A stretch of DNA of 64,000 nucleotides. Source: Pseudonocardia alaniniphila. Lineage in GTDB: Bacteria > Actinomycetota > Actinomycetes > Mycobacteriales > Pseudonocardiaceae. The notes under the pieces are model-generated. The model was not told the DNA's origin. It saw only the letters and a list, made by a program, of their open reading frames with translations, and did no database searches. Positions 52,269 to 61,551 of this stretch are shown one piece after another. The first letter of the stretch is position 1; every line of letters begins with the position of its first letter. The translations under genes and the position numbers were made by a program. The stretch spans positions 372,001 to 436,000 of the forward strand of contig NZ_JAKXMK010000003.1 of NCBI RefSeq assembly GCF_022524485.1, written 5' to 3'.

Positions 52269-53557
52269 TTCGTGCCTTCCTGGGCGGCTGTCGGCTCGAC
52301 GAGCAGGACACCGCGCCCCGACGAGCGCAGCGCCTCCGCAGCGGCGCGCACGTGCTCGGGCGTGACGGCGGCGAGCCGGTCGGGTAGCTCGACGGCGATC
52401 TCGGCGCGGCCGTACAGCAGCTCGCGGGCGCCGAGACCGAGCATCCGGTACATCACGCGGTCGTTCTCCTGGTGCAGGCCTGCCGACCAGCGGGCCACCT
52501 GCCGGGCGAGCTCATCGGTGCTCGGTCCCTCTGCGGCGAGCTTGTCGAGCTCCTCGTCGACGGCGGCGAGCACACGGTCGGGGTCGACGTTCGCGGGATG
52601 CACCGCGGTGATCGTGAACGTGTCGGGATCGCGGGCGTCGAGCGGGCCCATCAGCCCGGCACCGGCCGAGACGTCGGTGACGAGCCCGTCGACGTGCACG
52701 AGCCGCCGCTGCAGCCGGGCGGCCTCGCCTGCGCCGAGCACGGAGCCCAGCAGCGCGTGGCCGAGGTAGCCATCGAGGTCGGCACCCGGGTCGGGGAGCC
52801 GGTAGCCGAGGGCGAAGGCGGGCAGCGGGGCGTGGGCGTCGGTGACGACCTGGCGGCGCTCACCGGTGGGCAGCGGCTCCGCGAACGACCGGCGGACCGG
52901 GGCGGGCCGGGCCGGGATGTCCCCGAAGTGCTTCTCGACCAGCCGCAGCGCCTCGTCGACGTCCAGGTAGCCGGCGACGGTCACCTGGAGGTTGCCCGGC
53001 GAGTAGTAGGTGTCGAAGAAGGCGGCGGCGTCCTCGACCGAGGCCTGCTCCAGCTCGGAGAAGTCGCCGTAGCCGTTGTGGGCGTTGGGGAAGGTGTCGT
53101 AGAGGACCGGCGGCAGCAGGATCCACGGGAACCCGCCGTAGGGCCGGTTCAGGACGTTGAGCCGGATCTCCTCCTTGACGACGTCGACCTGGTTGCGCAG
53201 GTTCTCGTCCGTCAGCTTCGGGGCCCGGAACCGGTCGGCCTCGAGGAACAGCGCCCGCTCCAGAGCAGCGGCCGGCAGTACCTCGAAGTAGTCGGTGTAG
53301 TCCTGGTGCGTGGAGCCGTTGAACACTCCACCCGAACCCTGCACGTGCCGGAAATGGGCGAGCTTCTCCAGGCTCTCGCTGCCCTGGAACATCAGATGCT
53401 CGAACAGGTGCGCGAACCCGGTGCGCCCCTCCGGCTCCGAACGGAAACCGACGTCGACGTGCACCGCGACGCCGACGACGGGGGTGGCGGGATCCGGGAC
53501 GACCAGGACCCGCATGCCATTGGGCAGCGTCGTCCTGTGTAGCTCTACGGCAGGCAC
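52265..53557 (-). CDS. M16 zinc metallopeptidase, catalytic subunit
   Basis: A 430-residue insulinase-family protease. The inverted zinc motif HxxEH is in GRTGFAHLFEHLMFQGSE, and the second metal Glu lies about 75 residues later (VDVVKEEIRLNVLNRPYGG). It probably works with the downstream non-catalytic subunit to cut peptides inside the cell. It begins a coupled unit with that gene and nudC. Confidence 0.93.
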   Translation of the reverse strand: MPAVELHRTTLPNGMRVLVVPDPATPVVGVAVHVDVGFRSEPEGRTGFAHLFEHLMFQGSESLEKLAHFRHVQGSGGVFNGSTHQDYTDYFEVLPAAALERALFLEADRFRAPKLTDENLRNQVDVVKEEIRLNVLNRPYGGFPWILLPPVLYDTFPNAHNGYGDFSELEQASVEDAAAFFDTYYSPGNLQVTVAGYLDVDEALRLVEKHFGDIPARPAPVRRSFAEPLPTGERRQVVTDAHAPLPAFALGYRLPDPGADLDGYLGHALLGSVLGAGEAARLQRRLVHVDGLVTDVSAGAGLMGPLDARDPDTFTITAVHPANVDPDRVLAAVDEELDKLAAEGPSTDELARQVARWSAGLHQENDRVMYRMLGLGARELLYGRAEIAVELPDRLAAVTPEHVRAAAEALRSSGRGVLLVEPTAAQEGTK

Positions 53558-53566
53558 GCCCCGAAT

Positions 53567-54658
53567 CTAGTCGGAGGTGGCGGCGACCCGCTCGGACGCA
53601 GTGATCGCATTCGGCAGCATGAGCGCGGCCAGCGCCCAGCCCAGCAAAGAGGCGATCACCGGCATGCCGGTCCAGAACTCCACGATCGCGGGCAGCCTGC
53701 CCGTGGTGACCGCCGCCGTGCCGATGTAGACCGCCCACGTGACGAGCGCCGCGAGCGCGCCGAACAGCCAGAAAGCCGCACGCCGGTCGGCGCTCGGACG
53801 CAGCCACAGCGCCAGCAGGTCGACGAGGACACCGGCGGCGACGATCGCGATCGGAATGGTGAAGCGCTCGAACGACATGAGGACGGCGGAGATCAGCGCC
53901 GCGATGGCGAACCCGATCGTCGCTGTGCCGACGGGCAGGTGCCAGCGCCGGGCGAGCAGGAGCAGGGGCGCGAGCAGCACGAGGCCGGTGAGCACGATGC
54001 GCGTGGCGAGCATGCCGGAGTTGCCGTCCTCGACGCTGGAGAACATTGCCACGACCCCGGAGGGCGACATCAGCAGCGCATTTCCGTAGGTGAGGAACAG
54101 CAGCACGAGGCTCGTGGCGAACGACAGGGTGAGCACGGCGGGCAGCAGCGCCCGCAGCGACGGCCGCGCGGGGAGATCCGGATCGGACCACGCGGCGCGC
54201 AGCGGGCTCGTGAGGATGACGACCATGCTGCCGAGCAGGCCCAGGTGGCTGGGGCTGAAGAAGATGTTGGTGGTGATCTCGATGCCGATCACCTCGTGCC
54301 ACACCAGGTCGGCTCCGCCGGACACCGCGAACACCGGCAGCGCCACGATCGTCATCCCGTAGCCGGCCGGAACCGCGGCGATACCGCGCCTGCCCTCCTG
54401 CACGTGGCCCCACACCGTCCACAGGATCCAGCCGGCCGTGACCGCGAACCCGCTGTAGAAGACCGCGTGCCACGGCGTGAAGAAGCTTTCGAGCTGCGGA
54501 AAGGTGGAGTGCGCGTAGGCGTCGAGGAACAGGCCGAGCGTGAACCACACCGACAGCACGGTGGTGACGACGTTGGTGCGCATCGAGGCCCGCGGGCGCG
54601 CCTCACCCGAGTTGCGCAAGAGATACCAGGTCGGCTGCGTCCCCATTGTCGTCGCCAT
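53567..54658 (-). CDS. Multi-pass membrane protein of unknown function
   Basis: A 363-residue protein with about nine membrane segments, among them VVTTVLSVWFTLGLFLDAY, VFYSGFAVTAGWILWTVWG, YGMTIVALPVFAVSGGADLVWH, LLPAVLTLSFATSLVLLFL, IVLTGLVLLAPLLLLA and LVTWAVYIGTAAV. Conserved-looking histidines lie near helix ends (YAHSTFP, VWHEVIG, SPSHLG). No transporter or enzyme family is recognised. Start ATG at 54658; another Met follows four codons on. Confidence 0.72.
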   Translation of the reverse strand: MATTMGTQPTWYLLRNSGEARPRASMRTNVVTTVLSVWFTLGLFLDAYAHSTFPQLESFFTPWHAVFYSGFAVTAGWILWTVWGHVQEGRRGIAAVPAGYGMTIVALPVFAVSGGADLVWHEVIGIEITTNIFFSPSHLGLLGSMVVILTSPLRAAWSDPDLPARPSLRALLPAVLTLSFATSLVLLFLTYGNALLMSPSGVVAMFSSVEDGNSGMLATRIVLTGLVLLAPLLLLARRWHLPVGTATIGFAIAALISAVLMSFERFTIPIAIVAAGVLVDLLALWLRPSADRRAAFWLFGALAALVTWAVYIGTAAVTTGRLPAIVEFWTGMPVIASLLGWALAALMLPNAITASERVAATSD

Positions 54659-54762
54659 GCGATCAGCTTGACAGGAGCGCGATCCGTCCGGAATGCGGGA
54701 TTCCCCACCGTTCACGAACGGTCACAGCGGATCCTCAGCGAAAGTCAGGTGTGGACCCGACG

Positions 54763-55785
54763 TCACACGTCCGCGGTCGTCCGGGTGGCCGGGAGCGGCA
54801 GGTCCTCCTCGATCTCCACGCCCGGCGCCACGAACGGGACGACGCGGTCGCCGGGGGTCTTGTTGAGCAGCAGGCGCGTCACGTCGGGACGCGCGTAGTG
54901 GCCTGCAGGGTCCGCGACCGCTTTGGCCAGTGAGATCAGGCCCAGATCGAGGTCGGCGTAGGCGAGACCCTCGACGTCAGGAGCCAACGGCTCGTGCAGA
55001 GGGCGACCGTCGGGGCCGAAGATCCGGGCATATCCGCCGCCCGGCAGCAGCATGGCCCGCTTGGCGTCGTCGGTGCACAACAGCTCGATCATCTCTTCGG
55101 AGACCGTGGCGCACGGGGCCACGACGAAGCAGCCGCCCTCGACGGCGTAGACCTGGCTCACGGCGATGTTCACCTCCGGACCCAGCGAGTACGCGGAGCC
55201 GGGGTACAGCGAGAAGCTCGGCCACGAGGCGACGTGCACCTGCTCGTTCTGCGCGAACATCGCGTAGCGCGACAGCGGCTGCACGTGCTCCCAGCACGAC
55301 ATCGCGCCGAGGCGCCCGAGCCGGGTGGTGTAGACGGACAGGTCGCTTCCGTCGCCGTCGCCGAAGACGCTGCGCTCGACGTGGCTCGGCCTGAGTTTGC
55401 GGCGCCGCGCGATCGTCTCGCCGTCGGGGCCGATGATCCACTGCCCTATGTAGAGGCTGCCCCCCTGCCGCTCCGACAACCCCATCACGACCGTGATGCT
55501 GTGCTCCCGGGCCGCCTCGGCGATCCGGTCGGCCTGCGGTGTGCCGTAGGCCAGGGAGTTGTCGAAGTAGCGCTGGACGAACTGTGCGCTCCAGGCCGGT
55601 GAGTCGAGCCAGATGAAGAAGGGATAGCCGGGCATCCAGGTCTCGGGGAATCCGATCAGCTCCGCGCCGGCCGAGGCGGCTTCGGCGATGAGGCCGATGG
55701 CCTTGTCCACCCCGGCGTCGAGGTCCAGGTAAGCGGGGGACACCTGAACGGCGGCGGCACGGTATCGAGGGTGCTCGATGCTCAT
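54763..55785 (-). CDS. Nitrilase (aliphatic/arylacetonitrilase type)
   Basis: A 340-residue carbon-nitrogen hydrolase that turns a nitrile into an acid and ammonia. The triad is Glu48 in IGFPETWMPGYP, Lys130 in ARRRKLRPSHVERSVFGDGDG and Cys164 in GAMSCWEHVQPL. The HVERSVFGDGDG and CWEHVQPL blocks are typical of true nitrilases rather than amidases. The divergent AraC gene probably activates it, as nitR does for the nitrilase of Rhodococcus rhodochrous J1. Start ATG at 55785; an in-frame ATG lies four codons upstream. Confidence 0.92.
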   Translation of the reverse strand: MSIEHPRYRAAAVQVSPAYLDLDAGVDKAIGLIAEAASAGAELIGFPETWMPGYPFFIWLDSPAWSAQFVQRYFDNSLAYGTPQADRIAEAAREHSITVVMGLSERQGGSLYIGQWIIGPDGETIARRRKLRPSHVERSVFGDGDGSDLSVYTTRLGRLGAMSCWEHVQPLSRYAMFAQNEQVHVASWPSFSLYPGSAYSLGPEVNIAVSQVYAVEGGCFVVAPCATVSEEMIELLCTDDAKRAMLLPGGGYARIFGPDGRPLHEPLAPDVEGLAYADLDLGLISLAKAVADPAGHYARPDVTRLLLNKTPGDRVVPFVAPGVEIEEDLPLPATRTTADV

Positions 55786-55894
55786 GTCCGGAAGCATGCG
55801 CGAGCTGCGCGGGCCACGATGGTCCCTGCGTCTCGGTTCCGTTGCCTCAGCGCCGCACACGTTCGGCGGAGCGTCCCGCACCTACCATGAATGC

Positions 55895-56875
55895 GTGGCG
55901 CGCGTGATCTCAACCGACGCGGTGGAGGCTGCTGACCGGCTCGACTTCTGGACCGACGCCGTCTGCGACACCTACATCCGCCTGGATTGCGACGCCCCGG
56001 GCCACGACGTCGTCGGCGACATCCGGGTGGGTTCCGTGGCCACGCTCGAGTTCTCCCGCGTCACCTCGACGGCCCAGCAGGTCCGGCGCACCCGATCGCT
56101 CATCGCAGCGGCTGCGGAGGACTACGTGCTCGTCGGCGTCCAGGCGGAGGGCGTCGGGTACGTGGTGCAGGACGAACGCATCGCGCAGCTGCGGCCGGGT
56201 GACTTCGCCGTCTACGACTCGACGCGCCCCTACGAACTGCGCTTCGAGGACGACTTCCAGCAGTACGTGCTCATGATCCCCGGCCCGACGCTGCGCGCAC
56301 AGCTGGGCCCGGCATCAGAGTTCACCGCGCGCAGCGTGTGCGGCTCGCGCGGCGCCGGGGCCCTGGCCGCCGAGATGATCCGGATGCTCAACACCGGCAT
56401 CACGGTGATCGAGCCCTCGGCGGCGGCGGACGTCGCACTGGGCATCGAGCACATCGTGACGGCGGGGCTGAGCTCGCTCGTCGCGCGCTCCGCACCGGAA
56501 CCGACGCGCGCGGCACGCCGGGAGCAGGTCAAGGCTTGCGCCCGAGGCCGGCTGCGCGACCCGAGGCTCTCGGTGGCCTCGATCGCCGCGCACCTGCACA
56601 CCTCCGTGAGCACCTTGCACCGGGCGTTCGCCGGGGAACCGTGCTCGATCTCGGAGTGGATCTGGGCGCAACGGCTCGACGCCGTGCGTGCCGATCTCTG
56701 CGCCCCCGCGCTGCGCCACCGCACGATCGGCGACCTCGCGTTCTCGTGGGGGTTCGTCGACGCATCGCATTTCAGCCGGGCCTTCAAGGCGCGGTTCGGC
56801 TGCACGGCCCGCGACGTCCGCCTCGCTCAGGCCGGGGGCAGCACCACGAACTGGCGCAACGACAGGTCGAGGTAG
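55895..56875 (+). CDS. AraC-family activator of the nitrilase gene
   Basis: A 326-residue regulator. The N-terminal AraC-binding-like domain is IRVGSVATLEFSRVTSTAQQVRRT and YVVQDERIAQLRPGDFAVYDSTRPYELRF. The C-terminal HTH_18 domain is LSVASIAAHLHTSVSTLHRAFAGEPCSISEWIWAQRLDAVRADL and GDLAFSWGFVDASHFSRAFKARFG. TACCAT (55883-55888) would start transcription at the GTG itself, so the gene may be leaderless; no Shine-Dalgarno is present. Its 3' end overlaps the 3' end of the convergent proA by 49 bases. Confidence 0.88.
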   Translation: MARVISTDAVEAADRLDFWTDAVCDTYIRLDCDAPGHDVVGDIRVGSVATLEFSRVTSTAQQVRRTRSLIAAAAEDYVLVGVQAEGVGYVVQDERIAQLRPGDFAVYDSTRPYELRFEDDFQQYVLMIPGPTLRAQLGPASEFTARSVCGSRGAGALAAEMIRMLNTGITVIEPSAAADVALGIEHIVTAGLSSLVARSAPEPTRAARREQVKACARGRLRDPRLSVASIAAHLHTSVSTLHRAFAGEPCSISEWIWAQRLDAVRADLCAPALRHRTIGDLAFSWGFVDASHFSRAFKARFGCTARDVRLAQAGGSTTNWRNDRSR

Positions 56876-58089
56876 GTGACCGGCCCCCGCGGGCCGGGCG
56901 TGTGGTCGACGTTGATGCCGGTCTCGGGCAGGCCGAGGAGCTTGTAGCCGTCGAGCAGCCGGGTGGTGGCGTTCCAGAACACACCCGTGCCGGTGTAGGC
57001 GTCGATGAACGCCGTGGCGGCGGTCTCGTCGGCGGCGCACACCGTGGCGGCGAGCCCGGACGTCTCCCGCGCCGCTGTGGTGGCGGCGTCGACCGGCCCG
57101 TCGACCGCCGCGACCGTGACGTGGGACTCGGCGCCGGAGTCGAGCGCCCACTCGTGGCCCAAGGGGTGCTCGTACGGAGGAAGGCTCGGCGTGATCTCCC
57201 TGGCCGTGAGCGCGGCTTCGGCCACGGGCCACAGCCGGTCGTACGCGGGGCGGTCGATCAGGAGCAGGTTGAGCCGGTTGCAGACGCCGAGCCGGTCGGT
57301 GCTCTCGGTGACCAGCCGCGTCACGTCGGCCTCGTCGGCGCTGGCGTCGAGGTAGAGGACGCCGCCGCCGTCGGCGTGGGCGAGCACCCGTGTGCCCGCG
57401 GCCGCGCCGAGCGCGGAGAGCTTGCGGGTGACCTCGCCGCTGCCGCGCACCACCACGAGCGGCACGAGATCGGGCAGCCCGACCAGCGCCTCCGCGCCCG
57501 CGTGCCCCGGTGTCGGGACGAGCTGCACGGCGTGCGCCGGAACACCGTGCCGTTCGAGCGCGGGCGCGATGACGAGATCGACGAGAGCGCGGGCGGACCC
57601 GAGCGCTGCCGACCCCGTGCGCAGGACCGCTGCGCTGCGCGCCTTGAGCACCTGCGAGGCGACGTCGACCGTGACGTTCGGACGCGCCTCGAACACCGCG
57701 CCGATGACGCCGACCGGCACGCGCCGCTCGAACACGCGCTCACCGCTCGGCAGGGTCCGGACCTCGTGCTGCAGGGGCGGCTCCGGCGTGCTCGCGAGCA
57801 CCTCCAGCTGGTGGGCGATGTCGGCGAGCCGCTCGGGACCGAGGCGCAGGCGGTCGAGCAGGCCGGCGGCCATCCCGTTCCGCTCGGCGGCCTCGACGTC
57901 CGCGGCGTTGGCGGCGAGAAGCTCAGCGCTGCGCTCCCGGATGAGCTCCGCCGCCGTGCGCAGCGCAGCGTCGACGGCCGCGGCGCCCGCCGCCCGGACG
58001 CCCGGTGCCGCGGCGGCCGCGCGCAGAGCGGCCTCTCGCACGGCAAGAGCCTCGGGTGTCTCGGTTGATGCTGCGGTGCCGGTACTCAC
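56827..58089 (-). CDS. proA: Glutamate-5-semialdehyde dehydrogenase
   Basis: A 420-residue aldehyde-dehydrogenase-fold enzyme of proline synthesis, reducing gamma-glutamyl phosphate with NADPH. Family blocks are RVPVGVIGAVFEARPNVTVDVASQVLKA, LADGGGVLYLD-type HADGGGVLYLDASAD, and the catalytic Cys in STDRLGVCNRLNLLLID. The C-terminal EWALDSGAESHVTV lies close to the cofactor site. The start is a GTG (58089) without a clear ribosome site. proB is not next to it in this window. Its end overlaps the convergent AraC gene. Confidence 0.95.
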   Translation of the reverse strand: MSTGTAASTETPEALAVREAALRAAAAAPGVRAAGAAAVDAALRTAAELIRERSAELLAANAADVEAAERNGMAAGLLDRLRLGPERLADIAHQLEVLASTPEPPLQHEVRTLPSGERVFERRVPVGVIGAVFEARPNVTVDVASQVLKARSAAVLRTGSAALGSARALVDLVIAPALERHGVPAHAVQLVPTPGHAGAEALVGLPDLVPLVVVRGSGEVTRKLSALGAAAGTRVLAHADGGGVLYLDASADEADVTRLVTESTDRLGVCNRLNLLLIDRPAYDRLWPVAEAALTAREITPSLPPYEHPLGHEWALDSGAESHVTVAAVDGPVDAATTAARETSGLAATVCAADETAATAFIDAYTGTGVFWNATTRLLDGYKLLGLPETGINVDHTPGPRGPVTYLDLSLRQFVVLPPA

Positions 58090-58243
58090 GAGGAAAGGTT
58101 GCCACGCGGGGGTACCGGGATTCACCCGGCCCGAGCGAACGGTGGATCCGCCATGGTTCATGACACGAAATGCCGTTCGTCCGATTGTGGGCCACACCAA
58201 CCGTGTTGACCTGAACCGGAGGTGAGGTTGCACGATTCTCGGC

Positions 58244-59608
58244 GTGACCACAGCCGCCGCGCCCAGCGCCGTCCGCACAGAGCTGTTCGGACCTGACCGT
58301 CGTGCCACCACCATCGGCATCGTCCTGCTGATCAGCCTTGTGGCGTTCGAGTCGATGGGCGTCGGCACGGCCATGCCCGCGCTCGTCGCCGACATCGGCG
58401 CCGTGTCCCTCTACGCATGGCCCTTCGTCGCATTCATGGCCGCCGCCGTGTTCGCCACGGTGCTCGGTGGCCGGTGGTGTGACCGGGCGGGTCCACGGGT
58501 CCCGCTGGTCGGGGCTCCGCTGCTGTTCGGCCTCGGCCTGCTCGTCGCCGGCACGGCGACCGGCATGACCCAGCTGCTCATCGGGCGGGTGTTGCAGGGT
58601 CTCGGCGCAGGCACGCAGGCGGTGGCCGTGTACGTCCTGGTCGCGGCCGTCTACCCCGAGCGGGCCCGGCCTGCCGTCTTCGGGCTGATCTCCTCGGCCT
58701 GGGTGCTGCCCGCACTGCTCGGCCCGCCCATCTCGGGCCTCGTGACCGAGACGGTGTCGTGGCACTGGGTGTTCCTCGGTCTGGTGCCGTTCGTGCTGCT
58801 GGCGGTTGCCCTCGTCGTTCCGGCCGTGCGCCGGTTGGAGCCGCCCGACCCGGAGCGTGAGGTCACCCCGGCTCGACGCGGGCTCGTGCTCGGCGCGCTC
58901 GGCGCCGCGGCCGGTGTCGCCGCGCTCAGCTGGGCCTCCCAGCACGGCGGGGTGATCGCCGCGGTCGTGGCCGGGATCGCGATCGTGGTGCTGGCCCCGG
59001 CACTGATTCGCCTGTTCCCTCGTGGGGTGTTCCGCGCCGGGCGCGGGATCCCGACCGTCGTGCTCTCGCGCGGCCTGCTCGCCGGGATCTTCTTCACCGT
59101 CAACGCCTACCTGCCGCTGATGCTCAACGGCACCCACGGCTGGTCGCTGGCGATGGCGGGTGTCCCACTGATCGTGGGGTCGCTCGGGTGGTCGGCCGCA
59201 TCGGCGTGGCAGGGACGGCATCCGGACCTCTCCCGCACCGTCCTGCTGCGCATCGGCTTCGTCCTGCTCGCGGTGGGAACGGCGGGCATGCTGCTCGTCG
59301 CGCCGTCGTGGGGGCTGCCGTGGCTCGCGCTCCCGTTCTGGGTGGCCGCCGGGACCGGGATGGGGCTGGGCTTCTCGTCGATGTCCTTCCTGCTCCTGCA
59401 GCAGTCGGCGGCGGGTGAGGTCGGCTTCCACTCGTCGGCGGCCCAGATCGCGGACCAGCTCACCACCGCGGCGATGATCGGGGCGGGCGGTGCGCTCCTC
59501 GCGCTGCTCGGCACGCCGGCGGCGGCACTCCCGTTGCTGGTCGCGGTGCTGACCGCGATGGCCGTGCTGGGCACGCTGGTAGCCGGCCGAGCCTCGGCCC
59601 CGCGCTGA
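58244..59608 (+). CDS. MFS multidrug-type exporter
   Basis: A 454-residue major-facilitator protein with about 12-14 membrane segments. The loop 2-3 motif GGRWCDRAGPRVPLVG and motif C-like sequence SSAWVLPALLGPPISGLV are in place, typical of drug:H+ antiporters of the DHA2/EmrB group. Substrate is unknown and no regulator sits beside it. Start GTG at 58244. A palindromic repeat lies after its stop. Confidence 0.9.
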   Translation: MTTAAAPSAVRTELFGPDRRATTIGIVLLISLVAFESMGVGTAMPALVADIGAVSLYAWPFVAFMAAAVFATVLGGRWCDRAGPRVPLVGAPLLFGLGLLVAGTATGMTQLLIGRVLQGLGAGTQAVAVYVLVAAVYPERARPAVFGLISSAWVLPALLGPPISGLVTETVSWHWVFLGLVPFVLLAVALVVPAVRRLEPPDPEREVTPARRGLVLGALGAAAGVAALSWASQHGGVIAAVVAGIAIVVLAPALIRLFPRGVFRAGRGIPTVVLSRGLLAGIFFTVNAYLPLMLNGTHGWSLAMAGVPLIVGSLGWSAASAWQGRHPDLSRTVLLRIGFVLLAVGTAGMLLVAPSWGLPWLALPFWVAAGTGMGLGFSSMSFLLLQQSAAGEVGFHSSAAQIADQLTTAAMIGAGGALLALLGTPAAALPLLVAVLTAMAVLGTLVAGRASAPR

Positions 59609-59629
59609 GGTCGGGCGGGGGTTGGCCCC

Positions 59630-59693
59630 CGCGACATGGACACACGTCGCTGTTCCGTGGGTGGTGGATTCAGCGATACGTGTCCATGTCGCG
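59630..59693. repeat. Long inverted repeat between convergent genes
   Basis: Arms of 23 nt (59630-59652 and 59671-59693) match at 20 of 23 positions around an 18-nt loop. The outer 13 bases on each side (CGCGACATGGACA and its complement) are perfect. It lies between the convergent MFS and membrane-protein genes, so it may terminate both, though the form suggests a member of a dispersed palindrome family. It is unrelated to the 52-bp repeats at 48,775 and 49,822. Confidence 0.78.
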
Positions 59694-59717
59694 CCGGTCC
59701 GGGGCGGTCAGGGTCGG

Positions 59718-60593
59718 TCAGGGCTGACGCGGCTCATGCGCGGGCGAGTCGCCCTGCACGGGCGGAGCACCACCCGGCGGGGTGCCCGGCGGGACCGGCG
59801 CAACACCACCGGGCGGGATGCCCGGCGGGACCGGCGCAGTGCCACCCGGGGGCGTGCCTGGCGGGACCGGCGGCGCACCAGCAGGCGGGGTCTGCGGCCA
59901 CGCAGGCGAAACGCCGGCCGGTGGGGTCTCCGACGGGACCGGCGGCGCGTCGGCGCCACCGGGCGACCGTGACCATGGCGAGGTGGGCTCCTGGTCCGCC
60001 CCGTACGGGACGCGGCCGCCCGCGGAAACGGCATCAGCGGGGGGCATCGCCAGCAGCGGAATGCAGACGAGCGCGAGCAGCGCGGCCGCGAGGAGGAGCC
60101 AGGCCCCCGCTCCGAAGACGACCACGGGGTGGAACCCGCCGTCCGAACCGTCCCTCACCGCCGCCGCTGCATTGCTGGCAAGGGTGAACAGCTCGATCCA
60201 GATGATCCAGACACTGCCCACGAGCAGGCCCACTGCCCCGATGCCGGCGATCCGGGCCAGCACGTGGTCGCCCGATCTGCGTACGGAGAGCAGCAGCAGG
60301 ATCGCGGCCACTGCCGCCAGCCCCGCGGCCACGACGACCGGAATGCCGAGCGGAGCCGCGCCCGGGGGGTTCGACATCCCCGGTGCGCCCTCGATGTTGA
60401 CGGCCCACCCGGTGGTGAAGACGACCGTGCCGCCGGGGAGGCCGAAGTCGTAGCGACGCACCGACAGGGCCAGGAAGGTTCCGCCCACGGCGAGCGCCGC
60501 CGCCACCACCAGCAACGCCGCGGCGATCAGACGCGGAGCCCCGAGATTGGGGGTTGGCGGGCCGGTCTGCGGGTGTGCGTACGGCCCCGACAT
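59718..60593 (-). CDS. Membrane protein with Pro-rich repeat tail
   Basis: A 291-residue protein. Four membrane helices are LIAAALLVVAAALAVGGTFLAL, IPVVVAAGLAAVAAILLLLSV, AGIGAVGLLVGSVWIIWIEL and AWLLLAAALLALVCIPLLAM. After residue about 195 comes a Pro/Gly/Ser-rich tail containing three 12-residue repeats of the form APVPPGxPPGGx. No function can be named; such tails are usually disordered or wall-associated. Start ATG at 60593. Confidence 0.78.
   Translation of the reverse strand: MSGPYAHPQTGPPTPNLGAPRLIAAALLVVAAALAVGGTFLALSVRRYDFGLPGGTVVFTTGWAVNIEGAPGMSNPPGAAPLGIPVVVAAGLAAVAAILLLLSVRRSGDHVLARIAGIGAVGLLVGSVWIIWIELFTLASNAAAAVRDGSDGGFHPVVVFGAGAWLLLAAALLALVCIPLLAMPPADAVSAGGRVPYGADQEPTSPWSRSPGGADAPPVPSETPPAGVSPAWPQTPPAGAPPVPPGTPPGGTAPVPPGIPPGGVAPVPPGTPPGGAPPVQGDSPAHEPRQP
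59769..59876. repeat. 36-bp tandem repeat coding for the Pro-rich tail
   Basis: Three head-to-tail 36-bp units (59769-59804, 59805-59840, 59841-59876) encode 12 residues each, APPVPPGTPPGG-like. A partial fourth unit follows. Number of units may vary between strains. Confidence 0.75.
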
Positions 60594-60640
60594 CGGTTGA
60601 GTGTCGCAGGCGGGGCGGTGACCGGCAAAGTTTGAGGAAC

Positions 60641-61495
60641 TCAGGAGCGGTGCGCCAGCCTCGCCGGCGTCGAGGGCGGAGGCACGACGGGGCCGATGTC
60701 GCCGTCGGGTGCGACGTCCAGGTCGACGATCAGCGGAGCGTGGTCGCTCGGCCCGCTGCCCTTGCGTGCCTTGCGGTCCACCCACGTGGCCGCGACCCGC
60801 CCGGCCGGGTCGGCACCGGCGAGCACGAGGTCGATGCGCATCCCGAGGTCCTTGTGGAACCGGCCGGCGCGATAGTCCCAATAGGTGAACACGCGCTCGG
60901 TCGGCCACCGGTCGCGCACCACGTCGTGCAGCCCGAGGCCCTTGATCTCCGCCAGCGCCTTGCGCTCGGCGGGCGTCACGTGTGTGGAATCGACGAACAG
61001 CGATGGGTCCCACACGTCGTCGTCGGTGGGGGCGATGTTCATGTCCCCCGCGATGACAGCCGTGGCGGGCGCGCCGATCGACTCACGCAACGCCGCGAGC
61101 CACTCCAGCTTGTAGAGGTAGTGAGGGTCCTCGGGGGTGCGCCCGTTGGGCACGTACACCGAGGTGACCCGCAGGCCGTCACAGGTGGCGGTGATCGCCC
61201 GTGCTTCGGCGGGCGACTCGGGCGCCGGGAACCGCGGCTCGCCGGGCAGCCCGCGCATCACGTCGTCGAGCCCGACGCGGGAGAGCAGCGCCACGCCGTT
61301 CCAGCGGCCCTCCCCGTGGTGGGCCACGGCGTAGCCGCGCTCCCGGAGCGGCTCGGCGAACGACTCGGCGAATGCCTCGTCGGAGAGCTTCGTCTCCTGC
61401 AGGCAGACGACGTCGGGGGCGCGCTCGTCCAGCCACGGCAGCAGCCGGGGCAGCCGGGAGAGGGCGGAGTTCACGTTCCACGTAGCCAGACGCAC
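60641..61495 (-). CDS. xthA: Exonuclease III (AP endonuclease)
   Basis: A 284-residue EEP-fold DNA-repair enzyme. Catalytic blocks are [21 protein letters not shown] (Asn), [12 protein letters not shown] (metal Glu), [21 protein letters not shown] (Tyr), [17 protein letters not shown] (Asp, Asn), and C-terminal [14 protein letters not shown] (Asp-His). It repairs abasic sites and removes blocked 3' ends. Start ATG at 61495, divergent from the xylose operon. Confidence 0.95.
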   Translation of the reverse strand: MRLATWNVNSALSRLPRLLPWLDERAPDVVCLQETKLSDEAFAESFAEPLRERGYAVAHHGEGRWNGVALLSRVGLDDVMRGLPGEPRFPAPESPAEARAITATCDGLRVTSVYVPNGRTPEDPHYLYKLEWLAALRESIGAPATAVIAGDMNIAPTDDDVWDPSLFVDSTHVTPAERKALAEIKGLGLHDVVRDRWPTERVFTYWDYRAGRFHKDLGMRIDLVLAGADPAGRVAATWVDRKARKGSGPSDHAPLIVDLDVAPDGDIGPVVPPPSTPARLAHRS

Positions 61496-61519
61496 CTCGG
61501 GGAGGCTACCGTGATCGAG

Positions 61520-61540
61520 TTTGTACGATGCCCGAACAAA
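61520..61540. promoter_or_regulatory. Palindromic site upstream of xylA
   Basis: TTTGT-11 nt-ACAAA (61520-61540) also has matching CG pairs inside both halves. It lies 11 bases before the xylA ATG and overlaps its AAAGGAG, in the 56-base gap to xthA. It looks like the site for a repressor of xylose genes (XylR/ROK or LacI type), which is not encoded here. Confidence 0.5.
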
Positions 61541-61551
61541 AGGAGTCGGCG

